This document shows, piece after piece, positions 22,614-34,628 of a stretch of 64,000 nucleotides of DNA. The notes below the pieces were generated by a model. That model did not search any database. It had not been told where the DNA came from and saw nothing but the letters and a program-made list of their open reading frames with translations. Made by a program: the position numbers and the translations under genes. How positions within the stretch are numbered: the first letter of the stretch is position 1; every line of letters begins with the position of its first letter. The DNA is from Tricholoma matsutake (Eukaryota > Basidiomycota > Agaricomycetes > Agaricales > Tricholomataceae), in the NCBI GenBank assembly GCA_026075535.2, contig AP026539.1:8308001-8372000 (forward strand), written 5' to 3'.

Positions 22614-24451
22614 ACACACTCCCTTCCAGCATGCCCTTGACACCAGACACACACACGATGCATGCTGACAACATGCATTCGATCCCCTTCCCATGGAAGG
22701 CACCCTTGATGCATGGTGACTCCATGCACCCGAACCCACTTCCACACATGCTGTGATATGACAGCTCCTTGACATGAGGTCCATGATGTAGGACTCTCAC
22801 GATTGACATGCCGTTGATAGGTTGTCTCCTCGGCTCAAAGGCCGATTCACCATTTTGACCACATTCTAATCACATCGGATAACTCGCACGAGGTCCCAGA
22901 TGCAGTGTGACCAAGTCTATCGATCGCAATATCATATCGACTGCATTGAAACATCACCAGCAACATCGATCATATCAAGAGCCCACATCGCACAACCTTA
23001 GGACTACCCCGAAAGCCCCTAAGATCCCTCTACATGACCATCGAACATCCCTAATCAACTTCGAACAGCCGCAACCACGATCGAGCATCGTCGAGCATCA
23101 TTGATCGATATCGAGAGACTACAGGCGACATCGGGCGCCGCCTTCATTATCTAAATGGTGGAAGACCATGCACTAGGACATTCCAACTCATGCTCAAACC
23201 TGCTGATCATAGGTCAGCCTCGTTCCAAGTCCCTATCGTGCACAGAACCCACTGGACGCATTGTTGTGAGACTTAGCACAGTTTATACACAAAGGACAGT
23301 CCCCTTTTAGCTCTACACCCTTTATTACTCTTTCATCATATGATATATATATCTTTCTTGTTCAGATTCCAGTCTCCTTTATGGCCTTGTGCCTTAACTC
23401 ATATCTTTTGCCTCATGTTCTACACATGTTTCTCATTCCATTTTAGGAAGTTTCTTTAAAACATATAAAACTCTGTAGTATCTACTTGGAAATAAAAAGA
23501 AATCATCTTCACCTATTGTCTCGTAAACAGTTCTAAGCATCCAATCAACTATCTAAAGTGATCGAAAGTCTCTACAAGTTTTCTCAATCGACGAGAAACC
23601 TCTGCGATCATCGCGTCCTCGATCCTCTCGTCATTAGCACTAGCAACCCTTCCAACACTTCATAGATATTTGCCATACCCTTCACACACTATCGACCTAT
23701 CGAAAGGTCCCCATAATTCACATATTGACCATCGACAATAAAACTCATTCGCTGTCGATCTCGTCGATCGCCCTTGATCAGACCATGACAAACGCCTTTG
23801 TCTCACATAACACTACCTTCACAACTAGTGTTAACTAGTAATCTTATCAGAGGTTTGACCATGGTCTTTCGGAACATCTCGCAACCCTCCTGACTCGTCG
23901 CAACATCATTGATTGCCTCATCGGCAGTTCTGGTGGTTTTCCCGGGTTGAGCACTATCACTGTGCCGCAGCATGTCCTTGACATTGGATCCTTGACATTG
24001 GATCCGTGACATTGGATGCCTCATGCTAGGCATGAGGCTTATCTCTTATTATTCCCTGACATGCGGTGCCACAGCACTCCATGACATCAGATGCCTCATG
24101 CCTTGCATGAGGCTTACTGTTTCTATTCTTACTTGATACACATCTACCTTTCCAATTGGACGATAAGGACCTCCCTCCTAGTATAAGTACTGCGACTTGT
24201 AGTAGGGATGTCCTTAGTTTAGATCTAGGCAATCTACAGCTTTAACTTGTGAACCTGCAAACTTACTCGAAACCACTAAGGAAGCCCCTTAGTGTGTAAA
24301 CCTGAATGACTCTATGCAGAAGCCCTGCTAGAGTGCACTATCTATCTTACATCAGATGCTCCAAGTAGGACTAGTGCCAAACAACTTGTCAAGGAAACAC
24401 CTCATCGAACGACATTGACTAGATTGAGTGGTTAAGGCTTCACCCTTAACA
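22614..24451 (+). repeat. L3-family LTR copy interrupted by an L4 solo LTR
   Basis: 22614-22814 and 23960-24451 together match the G3 LTR, ending TTAACA. Between them lies the L4 solo LTR with target duplication CCGT/CTGT. The left end (TGTTGGGAG) differs from the G3 LTR start. The flanks of the whole copy (CTGAG and TCTCA) do not match, so it is not a simple solo LTR. Confidence 0.75.
22815..23959 (+). repeat. Solo LTR, family L4
   Basis: 1,145 bp, starting TGATAG and ending CTATCA, with a 4-bp target duplication CCGT/CTGT (one CpG change). A second copy lies at 31567-32758. No coding sequence inside. Confidence 0.8.
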
Positions 24452-24761
24452 TCTCACACAACAACATTGCCTGAATACTTGCTCACTCTTGTGTCTGATA
24501 CCTGTTTATAATGTGAATGGGTCCCCAAATGAAGCTGGTGCCATTCGAGAGGTTGTAGACCTGGTCCTCCATTACAAAGATCATAGTGAGCATGCCCTTT
24601 TTGCTGTCACTCAATTAGGAAAGCAGAAGGTGATTTTGGGCTATCTGTGGCTTTGAGACCATAACCCAGAGGTCAACTGGTGTATTTGATGCAGTGATCT
24701 GCACAGTTGATTCAGTGGGAAAACACACTCACTTCATTCCCACTCACACCACTGTCAGCAC
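24452..24761 (+). mobile_element. G1-type fragment with protease joined to integrase
   Basis: 24455-24690 matches the G1 protease region (about 4785-5013). It then jumps to sequence like G1 7277-7353 (integrase). The missing piece would hold RT and RNase H. The join lies in GGTGTATTTGATG, with a short shared GGT/TTTG word. The fragment is non-functional and ends at the G5 LTR. Confidence 0.8.
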
Positions 24762-25766
24762 TGATGATACTCAACCAGGAAACCCAAACAAAACCCACAA
24801 TAAGGGCTTGAATGGTATAACACTAGTTAGAGGAAGGTTGCAAGGTGGTACTAAATATCACCACTGTTACCCAAGGATAGGAAAATGACTCTAGAGGGTG
24901 TCCAATGAGGTTTGAAGAGGTTCGAGAGTATTCGAAGTACTGTGAAGGTGTTTGAGAGAAGTTCAAAGAGATTCAAGAGAAGTTCAAAGAAGTTCGAGAG
25001 ACTTTTAGAGGACGAGGACAATTTCAATGAAGGCTGAGGATAGACTATAAGAATGTAGGAAGGCATCGAGAGGGGATAGGCGATATGCGATAGTTTTGAG
25101 AAGCTAGTATGAGAAGTTCGAGGAAGTTCGGCGTAAAACACTGAACTTTGAGACTAAGTCGAGATGCTTGGACTCAAGAGAATGGCTCTTAAATCAGATG
25201 ATTGGTGTGAGAGGATGATCTATTCTGTCATTCTAAGTAGCTAGTACAAGGCTATATATGTTTGGGAGAGGTGGTACTTAAAAGGAAATAGAACATGAGG
25301 AATACATGAGGCAAGATGTAAACAATAAAGAACTCTGCAAATCATAAAATAAATGAAAGATGATAAGAAGGGAAATGTATAGAGTCACAATTTATTGTGG
25401 GTACCTGTCCTATTGATCCAATATATCATCAAGACGTCAAAGCACCACAATCGCATCCTAGAATCCTATCATCGTGTCTCCTCATGTCCAGTGGTGCTCG
25501 ATATGCGACGCACTAACTCATACAAGGTGTGCTGGGCATGTCTGAAGGGCTGTGCAGTAAGCATACAGCAGCCGAAGGCATTTGAGGTGCTGTGAAGTTG
25601 TTCGAACTTGCTCAAAGTGTTGCAAAGTTGTTCAAAATAGTCTCAGAGCAGTCTCGCGAGGTTTGTAGGGGTTTGTAGGGGTTCATAGGGGTTGGGAGCA
25701 TGTGTGTTTATGTGTTGATGCCTTTGGAGATGTTCCCAGAGCTTAGTGCGCATGGTGGACCTATCA
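24762..25766 (-). repeat. 3' LTR of G5 (family L5)
   Basis: 1,005 bp, plus-strand ends TGATGATACTC and GGACCTATCA. On the minus strand it begins TGATAGG, as L4 does on the plus strand, so L4 and L5 may be related. The purine tract lies next to it (25767-25778 on the complement). Confidence 0.85.
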
Positions 25767-25904
25767 TCCTCCCCCTTACTGAAATCCTGACTGTCCCAGT
25801 CAGCCAATTGGAGTCATGTGTGAAATGTGTGATCGTGTTGAAGCTGTAAACAAAACTCAAAAAAACTTCTCATTCTCCTACACCCTCAATAGTCGCTTTT
25901 CATT

Positions 25905-27178
25905 ATGTCTCTCCTTGCCGATCTCAACAATGAGGTGCTGGATTACGTGAAAGCAATGCCTGAACCCTCCATTGCCAAGGATTTGGATTTTGAAGTATGG
26001 GGAAAGGAGTTTTGTGAGAAGATGGTAAGTTTCAGGTTTGTTTCGCTGTTGAGAGGGCTAAAGCATTTTGTTTAGGCCAAATACAATGAATTGGCAGATA
26101 ACCTGGGCAAGGAACATGATATCGCTGTCCAAAAGGTCATTAACAAGGTCTTTGAACTGTACAAACCTCTGGTGCAGCATGAATGGCTTTTGTGGGGTGG
26201 CACCCTTCTATTTTTGGACTTGAAGGAGGAAGTGGAGAGGGAGGAGCAGTTGGCCGAAGCGAAGCAGGTTCGGGAGGCAGAAGAGGAGGTTCGTCGAGCA
26301 GCAGCGGATGCTCAACAGGCAAAACTGGACCTTCAATAGGCAGAGCTCACCGAGGCTCACAGCTTGGCTCTTGCTGAGTTTTGTGTGAAAACCCTCTCAA
26401 AGGAGGAGTTGCTGAGACAGAACATGGAATTTGTGGCCAAGGCTAAAGCCATCGAGAGCACAGAGGCTGCTGATGAAGACAAAGAGGAGGAACTGCCTAC
26501 CATCAGGATAGGGAAGCAGAAGTTAGTGGACATTGACACAAATGATGATGGGGAGGATGAGCTCGACAAGGATGCATTAGCGGCAAAGCAGGTAAAGTTC
26601 ACGACAAGCGGACTCCTCAACTTCGAAGGTCCAGTAAGTTTTCCCGTTTGACTTCGAACATTTTTCGGACTGCTAACAATTTTGTAGTGCGATCGATGTG
26701 CTGGGATGAGATCCCACCCACATTGTATTGTTGAGGAAGGGGCCCCAAAATGTACAAAATGCACCAATGAGGCACAAGGATGCTATTGGGAAGGGATGTC
26801 AAGGAGGGGGATTCACAAAGGTGAGGCGCCGAGAGTCAGGGTAGCAAAGAGTGAGGAGTCAAAGCGGGCGACATACCCAAAACCTGGTACAAAACTCATT
26901 CAAAATAATTTCGTAGTGTATGCTAACCTATTTTCAGATTGAAAGTGCCTTGGATTCACATAGTAGGCCCCATTGCTGACGTTGAACTGGTCGCAGGACC
27001 TTTGAGACCTTCGAAGGAGAAAAAAAGGTTGTCGAAGGGAAAGGGAAAGGCGAAAGCGAAGGAAGTGCAGGGATTCGAGGAGGCTGAGGCTGTGGATGAG
27101 GAGTGGGCAGGGATGAAGGTTGAATTGGAGGTCTTGTGTAGGCAGATAGAAGTAGTGGAGGAAATGTTAGAAGAGTAG
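25905..27178 (+). pseudogene. Antisense ORF of G5: spliced coiled-coil protein with Cys cluster
   Basis: Four exons: 25905-26024, 26076-26633, 26688-26886, 26938-27178, with introns of 51, 54 and 51 bp, all GT-AG with CTAAC-type branch sites in the last two and consistent phases. The product is about 373 residues: N-terminal MSLLADLNNEVLDYVKAMPE, a long charged coiled coil, an acidic stretch (DTNDDGEDELDKD), a cysteine cluster C-x2-C-x8-C-x8-C-x2-C-x6-C (from CDRCAGMRSHPHC), a basic stretch (RPSKEKKRLSKGKGKAKAK) and a C-terminal helix. A TAG (26337) and a TGA (near 26940) interrupt it. It is opposite to gag-pol, tail to tail with the integrase end, and begins beside the 3' LTR. The cysteine spacing resembles fungal zinc-cluster regulators, but I do not assign a function. 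Confidence 0.78.
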
Positions 27179-27420
27179 AATAGAGAGAAAAACTTCACAG
27201 TATTTTTCTTTATTTGAAATAATATGTTGTGAGTCTTGAAAAGTAGCAATAAGAAAATAAAAGAAAGAGAGAAAATAAGGGAAAGGCAGTAGATCATCAT
27301 GGCTGAAAAACCCTTTTTGGAGTTTGCGCAACCACACTATAATGCGATATCACGACTTGTATTGTACACTAAAAGAAGTCGAAGTCATAGGTAAGTGATT
27401 GCGAACATAGAAAAAGAAAT
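27179..27420. other. Gap between the G5 antisense ORF and pol end
   Basis: AT-rich, with poly-A-like and poly-T-like runs on both strands, as expected between two convergent transcription units. No ORF is supported. Confidence 0.4.
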
Positions 27421-30400
27421 AATTATTCATCTTCAAAGTCTGGAAGGTCTTCGGGGATATCTTCATTGATGTTCGAAGTGTTTTGAAGTTTTTCGAGACA
27501 TTTGGAGTCGATATTAAGGAAGTTAGGCAGCAGGGGAATTGATTTTTGTGCAAAATAGGGAAGGAGTTGGAAGGCTGCAACTGGTCAAAATACTGATCAT
27601 CAAGTTTGCAGATGATGTAGGCTCCTCTGTAGTTTTGATTGATGATGATGAGGGGACCTAATTATTGAGGTCGCATCTTATGATTGAGAGATTTCTCAAT
27701 TTGTGTGTTGCGAAGTAGGACCAGGTCACCTTTTTTGAAGTCATAGTCATGCATTGTTCATTTGTGAATGAGTTTGAAATGTTTCACAGCTTCAAGTCAA
27801 GCAGTATAGACTTTCGAATAGAGAATTTCGAGGTTGGATGATTGTTTCTGTAGTGCTATTGCTCTTTGAGCGATGAGATCGGTTGTTGATAAGATAGAAT
27901 CAGGAGGGGGTTGCAAGTATGTTGCTTCAGAGATGTCAAGCAGGATTAGGGGATGTGATCCTGTAATTGCGAAGTAAGGAGAGCAACCCAACCCATGCAT
28001 CTACAAACCATAACTCATTCTGCCCAAAACACCAAGTGTGCTCCAGCTGACCATTTGCTCTGATCTCCATCGACTGCTTTGAATAACGATTGTCAAATAT
28101 TGAAGTGAGCTTGTTCAATGATCCCATTCACATGAGAATTGTAGCTGCTAATTTGAATATGGTTAATATGATATCGTTTTGAAAGGTACTCCAATGCTGC
28201 AATGAATGCTGATCCATTATCGCTCATGATTTCATATAGCAAACCCCATCTACAAATGATATCTTCGAAGATCCAGTCCCCGAGGGTTGTGGCATCTTCT
28301 TGTCGAAGGTTTTGCCACTCGGGATAAGTTGTTAGTGAACATCAACCTTGTACAATATACTTGAATCCACTCAAGGGAGGCATTTGCATGGTATCGATGT
28401 AGACTTTGCTGAATAAAGGTGTGGGTGTGGCGACAGTAGGTGGGATAAGGAGATTTCAAGTTTGTCATACTTGGCACAGGTGGCAAGTGTGAATATACCA
28501 TGTGATGTCTGCTTTCATGTTAGGCCACCAGAATCATAGGGAAATTCTGGCTTTTGTCGTGATGACCATTTTGTGTCCAATATCGTCGTGAGCTGCACAA
28601 ATAACTTCAAGATGACACTTGGGAATTGCAACAATTTTGTGAGCTCCATGAGAATCCTTCCTCCAAAGTTTGCTGCAATCTAAGAAGAATTCGGTGCAAT
28701 ATCGAATGAAGGTGGCATATTTGGAATTTGATAAATCTGGAGGTTGTACCAAATCCTCTAACCATTTTCGAACGCGAATTATTCTTTTGTCTTCCTTTTC
28801 ACATTATTTGTTTGTGGGACATTGTTGTAGGTCAGATCCTACCCCTTACTGAGATCTGAGGAGAGGGAGTGTCAAAACTCGATAGGAAGTGAAGGGTTGA
28901 GTCGTAATGGGATTGATTTGGTGTACAAAACTGTGAAGACAGTTGATCCAGTCTCCGAAATCATTTTTGTTATTGAACTGGTCATCTTTGTCATCTCAAA
29001 AGTCTGTCTGGACCATGATGTGTACCTGTGACATGAACTAATGTGAAGTGAAAAATGAGAATCGAGATGATCCATTGATTGACGCTAGCGCTAGGTGCGA
29101 TATCAGGATTCGAGAGCATGCCTTTGATATACCTTGCGTTGACTTTGACTATGAGGTTTTGGACCCCTATTAGGTACAATCGAGGTGCTCTGAGAGTGTG
29201 ATATAGACCATAGAGTTTGAGTTTTGCTTGCGAAAACTGCGATTCACAGTCATTAAGCGTGATCGAGCCAAATCGACTGTAATATCATTTTCGAGGGTTG
29301 TTGGGATCACATTGTGTGAGAAAGAAACCAATAGCGATGTATGAGGTATTGACTGATAGGATAACTGGGGCATCAGATGAGTAGTCAATAGCATGAATTG
29401 CTGGGGAATTGATGAGTGCTTGCTTCAGGTCTTCCTGTGCTGCAATTTGTTTTGGTCCGAATTTGAAAGGGACATCTTTTCATGTAAGGTGTATTACAGC
29501 TGTAGCACGTTGAGCAAAGTTTCAAATAAAGATATGACAAACTCCAATAGTTCCTAGAAATGCCTTGACTTTGGTAAGGCTTCGACAAGGCCCCCATTTG
29601 CTAACCACTGCGATGCGAGTAGGATCGGCCATACGACCTTCAATATTGCATTGATGACCTAGAATGATTATTTTGGGGATGCAAAGGTAAAGTTTTGGAC
29701 CAGAAAATGTTCCTCCACAATACTTCATGTGTTGGACTATACGATTTAGATTCCCAAAATGTTCCCAAACAAAGTGTCGAATGCCTGGATTATTGGCGAT
29801 CATTTTATAAGATCCTCCAATAGTTTGATATTCTGATTTTGGACCCTTAACTGGTGTGTCGTCAATGTAAGGGATGGTGATATGAGGGATTTCGGGTTGT
29901 AGGATGAATGTTACATTGTCGTGTAAGATTGGAACCAAGTTCATCCAACCCATTGGTAGGGTGACGATGTTTCTGTGACTTTCCTTTCATTGAATGCGAC
30001 ATATAAGTCCAACATTCCACTGCAAGCACGTCCGCCAAACTGTTCAGTTAGATGCTCGGGGATCGGGACGACGCCAGAGTGCTGAATTGTTACTTGATTA
30101 AGGGGTTCGAGACTGTACTATTTGAAGTGATTTTGTGTCTTTCTTCGCAATGCAAAACCATCGCGATCGATATGATGAGTTTGACAACTCGTAAACTCCC
30201 ACTTCTATCTTCTTCTTCAGCATTTCGCAGATCTGTTCATACAGACCAGGAGGTATAAAGATATTACGTTTGACCCATGGAGTGTGAGGAATAACAGAGA
30301 ATTTGATAGGAGGAAAGAAGTTGGGGCAAAAGCTTCCTCCTTCTTGTTTGGTCCATGCAAAACCCATTTCGTGATTTTGGATAAAGTCGTGCATAAGCTT

Positions 30401-30889
30401 TCGTTCTTCTGGCCATAGGAAATTGCCAGGATGGTTCTTGTCGATAATAGCTTTGTGCTTGAGTGTATAGCGGGGAGAAGGGACAAACAATGGGGGGTGA
30501 GGATTGAGTTTCTGCATTTTCTTGAGGGGGTCACCAGTGATTGTTTGAATAATGTGAAATCGATCATGTAGTTCAGTAATAACTGGTCGAACCTTCTGTG
30601 TGACTGGTTTGTATTTCTTCTTTGAGGCTACAAAGATTGGGTATATAGAGTCAGTTGACGAGACATGGGGAGAGGAAATGATAGCAGAGTCATGCATAGA
30701 GGTGGCCATCGAGGCCAATAAGAAAGTTGCATACTGGTGGCTAGCCGTTAAATATAAGTTTGCAAGAATTGAGGAAAAGAAAAGGGTGTTCAAAGAGTTT
30801 GAGGAGTCAATATCAGGAATAATTGCAGTGTACTCGATAGTTATAGAGGAATTAGAATGGCCAAAAGAAATAATGAGGGCGCACTGGTT
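27420..30889 (-). pseudogene. pol: G5 reverse transcriptase, RNase H and integrase
   Basis: Minus strand. RT: GLYEQICEMLKKKIEVGVYE near 30230, YIDDTPVKGP near 29860 (catalytic YIDD kept) and WEHFGNLNRIVQHMKYCGGT. RNase H: IDYSSDAPVILSVNTSYIAI near 29370 and SQAKLKLYGLYHTLRAPRLY. Integrase: a zinc finger part CHLCQ near 28480, IMSDNGSAFIAALEYLSK near 28230 and YNSHVNGIIEQAHF near 28110. TGA replaces Arg at several family-conserved sites (LT-R-KDVPF, PRK-R-YYSRFG, QG-R-CSLTTYPE, AE-R-VMV). A frame change near 30100 separates the RT halves. The RT belongs to an agaricomycete group with a YIDD-x-P-x-KGP box. Confidence 0.85.
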
Positions 30890-31566
30890 ATTCTCTGAGA
30901 TTTTATCCTCTAGTTGCGAAAATCCTCATGAACTACTTTTCTTCAACGATTAGATTGGGGGATAGTTGGAATAGTGCAGGATTGTGTCGAGTTTGGATCG
31001 AAAATAGTTATCATTTGTGCTTCGTTTCAATAATTCTTTACCGTACTCTCTGTGAGAATGTCGAATGGTCATCTGAGCAGAATGTTGTAGGCTGGATCAT
31101 GGATAATGTGTATTTGCATGTAGAGGGTGATGCTACTGACTTCGCAAGTTATGTTCCTTGCTAAACCTAGACTCTGGTCAATACCACCATTAGCTGATTG
31201 TATAGGGATGTGTATCGAAGGATCATATGTGAGACTGAGTTCGTGACAAACTTCTTCCGACATTGCAATGATTGATGAACCTGGATCAACTACGCTTTTG
31301 ACTGGATTTCTGCCATTGACATTCATAATAACCGATCTAATCGAGTGTGATTCCTTGGCTGCAATAAAAGGTTCTGGTATTTCTCCAGGGTGAAGACTGC
31401 TAATATTTTCGTAAGGGTTGTTAATTACAAAAATGTCATCGTGAAGGAGATTCATAGCGTTATTTCCTTCGGGTTGCTGGATATGACATGCAGGGACCTG
31501 TTCCTTCCATTTTGTACAAACTTTGGGTGATAGTGAGAGTACTTTACACTCCCCCACATATTCCAG

Positions 31567-32758
31567 TGATAGGTCATCTCCTCAGCTCAAGGACTGATTC
31601 ACCACTTTAACATCATTCTAATCACATTGGCTAACTCCTATGATGTCCCAGACACAGCACAACCCAGTCTATCGATCATGATATCATATCAACCACGTCA
31701 AAACATCACCAGCGACATCGATTGTATCAAGAGCCCACATCGCACAACCTTAGAACTACCATGAAAGCCCCTAAGATCCCTCTACATGACCATTGAACAT
31801 CCCCGATCAACTTTGAACAGCCGCGATCATGATCGAATATTGTCGACCATTGTCGACCATTGTCGAGCATCATTGATCAATATCGAGAGACTATGAGCAA
31901 CATCGGGCGCTGCCTTCGTTATCTAAATGGTGGAAGACCATGCACTAGGACGTATTCCAACTCGTGCCCAAACCTGCTGATCATAGGTCAGCCTCGTTTC
32001 AAGTCCCTATCGTGTACAGAACTCGCTGGACAGATTATTGTGAGACTTAGCACGGTTTATACACAAAGGACAGTCTTTTCTTATCTTTCCCTTTATTACT
32101 CTTTCATCATATGATATATATCTTTCTTGTTCGGATTCCAGTCTCCTTTATGGCCTTGTGCCTTAACTCATATCTTTTGCCTCATGTTCTACACATGTTT
32201 CTCATTCCATTTTAGGAAGTTTCTTCAACACATATAAAACTCTGTAGTATCTACTGGGAAATACAAGAAATTGTCTTCACCTATCGTCTCGTATACAGTT
32301 CTAAGCGTCCGATCAACTATCTAAAGTGATCAAAAGTCTCTATGAGTTTTCTCGATTGATGAGAAACCTCTGTGATCATCATGTCCTCGATCTTCCCTCG
32401 ATCCTCTCGTCATTAGCACTAGCAACCCTTCCAGCACTTCATAGACATTTGCCATAACCTTCGTACACTATCAACCTATCTAAAGGTCCTCGGAATTCAC
32501 ATATCGACCATTAACGATAGAACTCGTTCGCCGCCGATCTCATTGATCGTCCTCAATATCGATTGATACCCCATCGGACCGTGTCAAATACCTTTGTCTC
32601 TGATAGCATTACCTTTACGACTAGTATTAACTAGTAATCTTCCCATAGGTTTGACCACGAGCATTTGGAACATCTCGCAACCTTCCTCTGACTTGTCGCA
32701 ACTATCATTGATTGTTTCATCAGCAGTTTTGGTGGTTTTCCCAGGTTGAGCATCATCA
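31567..32758 (+). repeat. Solo LTR, family L4, within B
   Basis: 1,192 bp, starts TGATAGG and ends ATCATCA, with a 4-bp target duplication CCAG (31563-31566 and 32759-32762). It is about 80-90 percent similar by eye to 22815-23959. No coding sequence. Confidence 0.82.
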
Positions 32759-32984
32759 CCAGTTGGATTCCGGTTTGTCTGGCTGGAATTTCTGGAATTT
32801 CTGGAATCTGGTGGAATTTTTTTTGTATGTAGTTTTCCCTATGCAGCACAATTCCAGTCAGAATAAGGATCCAATCACCCGGAATCCCTGGAATCTGACC
32901 AGACTCATCACAACCGGAATAACAGGAATAACTGGACTAACCAGACTGGATTGCATGTGCTTCCCCAAATAAAAGTTTGACATA

Positions 32985-33056
32985 CAACAACAATTGAACC
33001 CTTGACCTTGGTTCTGCACACATAACAGCACACTTAACCACTGAGCTACCAAGCAA
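32985..33056 (-). ncRNA. tRNA-like head, left side of B
   Basis: Minus strand: TAGCTCAGTGGTTA (A-box-like) and GGGTTCAATTG (B-box-like), about 45 bp apart. The acceptor and T arms do not pair well, so this is a tRNA-derived promoter rather than a tRNA gene. It points out of the element. Confidence 0.65.
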
Positions 33057-33359
33057 TTATTCTTCTACATACATTTAATACTTCTATTACCCAACCAAGG
33101 TATGTAGTTAATCACAGCCATTAACAGAATAAATAATAAGTGCGCATACATGCATGACATATGACACCTGACTGCCAGCTCACAACCACCACCACCACCA
33201 TCATCAATGCCACCTCCTCCTCCTCTCCACTCTATCACCACCACTGCGTGCACACCCACCACCACTGTTCCCACGCCCACTGCCACCATCACCACCACCT
33301 TCAAATGAGCCAACTGGATGGAATGTGGGCCCAAATGATGGCAACGTTGTTTGGGCCAT

Positions 33360-33427
33360 AGATAAGTTTTTTTCTTTTTTCTTTTTCTTTTTACCAATCA
33401 ACTAATTGTAATTCATTGCTTTTTAGG
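33360..33427 (+). other. Splice-like module in B, donor mutated
   Basis: TTTGGGCCATAG is followed by ATAAGT instead of GTAAGT, then a T-rich stretch and TTTTTAG followed by GTTGTATACTACTGG. It aligns with the modules in C, whose acceptors are followed by GTTCTACTCTACTGG. Confidence 0.5.
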
Positions 33428-33723
33428 TTGTATACTACTGGGGACAACCTGCCACGATGAAAAATGTGCAACCCATGCCCACACCCACCCGATCCCCTCC
33501 TCCCCATTCAAATGGGATGTGAGGCTGTCGACATGGGCTAGGAGGGTGCAGAGGGATGCCAGGAGACCCCAGAAGGGGGGTACCTGCCTAGTAAGCACCC
33601 ACCAACCTCTGTACTTGTGCCACATTGCACTGACGTGCCCCAACCCCCCCCCCAAAAAAAAGAAAAAAAAACAGAAATCCAAACAGGGGACAACAGCAAC
33701 AAGTGATGACAAGCCACCCACCC

Positions 33724-34145
33724 CCAGCCTCATGAGCAACTGCTCGTGGGGTGGATTGTGGTTGGAATGATGCCCAGGCGCAGGGACAGGAGATGACAAT
33801 GACACACCACCTGCCCCCAGCCTCACGAGCAACTGCTCATGGGGTGGATTGCAGGTGGAATGACAATGATGACAAGCCACCCACCCCCAGCCTCACAAGC
33901 AACTGCTCATGGGGTGGAACATGGGTGGAACAATGCCCAGGTGCAGGGATAGGAGACGACAATGCACCACCTGCCCCCAGCCTCATGAGCAACTGCTCAT
34001 GGGGTGGATCATGGGTGGAACGACAATGATGACAAGCCACCTACCCCCAGCCTCATGAGCAACTGCTCATGGGGTGGATCATGGGTGGAACGACAATGAT
34101 GACAAGCCACCTACCCCCAGCCTCATGAGCAACTGCTCATGGGGT
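33724..34145 (+). repeat. Six tandem AGCAACTGCT hairpin units in B
   Basis: Cores at 33734, 33827, 33897, 33987, 34057 and 34127, each with a C/T-rich left flank ending CCTCA and a right flank GGGGTGGA. The last two 70-bp units are identical, so they duplicated recently. The best copies form CATGAGCA/TGCTCATG with a 2-nt loop. Confidence 0.8.
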
Positions 34146-34191
34146 GGATCGTGGGTGGAAGGACAGACAACAGCAGGGTTGCATCCCCTCC

Positions 34192-34449
34192 CCCTCCCCT
34201 GCACTTCGTGTGGGGAGGGATTTTTTTTGTACTTTTAATTATTTATTAGTATTGTGCCCCCCCTCCCCTGTTTTGTGTGGGGGAGGGATTCTTTTCTTCA
34301 TGTTTTTACCTCCCCCCTCGCATTTGGGGTGAGGGGTTAGCTTTTTATGTATATAAATAAAACTCCCTCTCGCATCTTGTGAGAGGGAGGATTTTTTGTT
34401 TATGTATATAATCACAATCATCCCCACTCCCTCACATTCAATTGAGGGA
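34192..34449 (+). repeat. Hairpin ladder in B
   Basis: Five C-rich/G-rich stems with different stem sequences: CCCTCCCC/GGGGAGGG (34192), CCTCCCC/GGGGAGG (34258), CCCCTC/GAGGGG (34314), CTCCCTCTC/GAGAGGGAG (34363) and TCCCTCA/TGAGGGA (34428). The first four are followed by T-rich or AT-rich runs. Confidence 0.78.
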
Positions 34450-34535
34450 TGTGGTTAATTAAAAAAATTTGATCTTAACTACTTCAAAGAAAATTAGAGT
34501 GTCATGAATAAACATTATATTACTAACTAATAATT

Positions 34536-34628
34536 CTCCTGTGGCTCAACTGGTTAAGCACACATGTTTGGTTTGTCATGTGATCACTTTAATCAAGATG
34601 TCTTGAGTTCAATCCTTACTCTGCACAA
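34536..34628 (+). ncRNA. tRNA-like head, right side of B
   Basis: Plus strand: TGGCTCAACTGGTTAAG (A-box-like) and GAGTTCAATCC (B-box-like). It matches 49170-49258 in C. It points outward, away from the left head. It is probably SINE-like and has no proper cloverleaf. Confidence 0.65.

Noticed and set aside
22614..24451. A complete small LTR element formed by L3 and L4 pieces
   Set aside because: The two L3 parts are one LTR split by L4 (CCGT/CTGT); there is no internal region.
33161..33397. Short ORFs rich in His or Gly in element B
   Set aside because: Low-complexity ACC/CCA repeats; no coding support.
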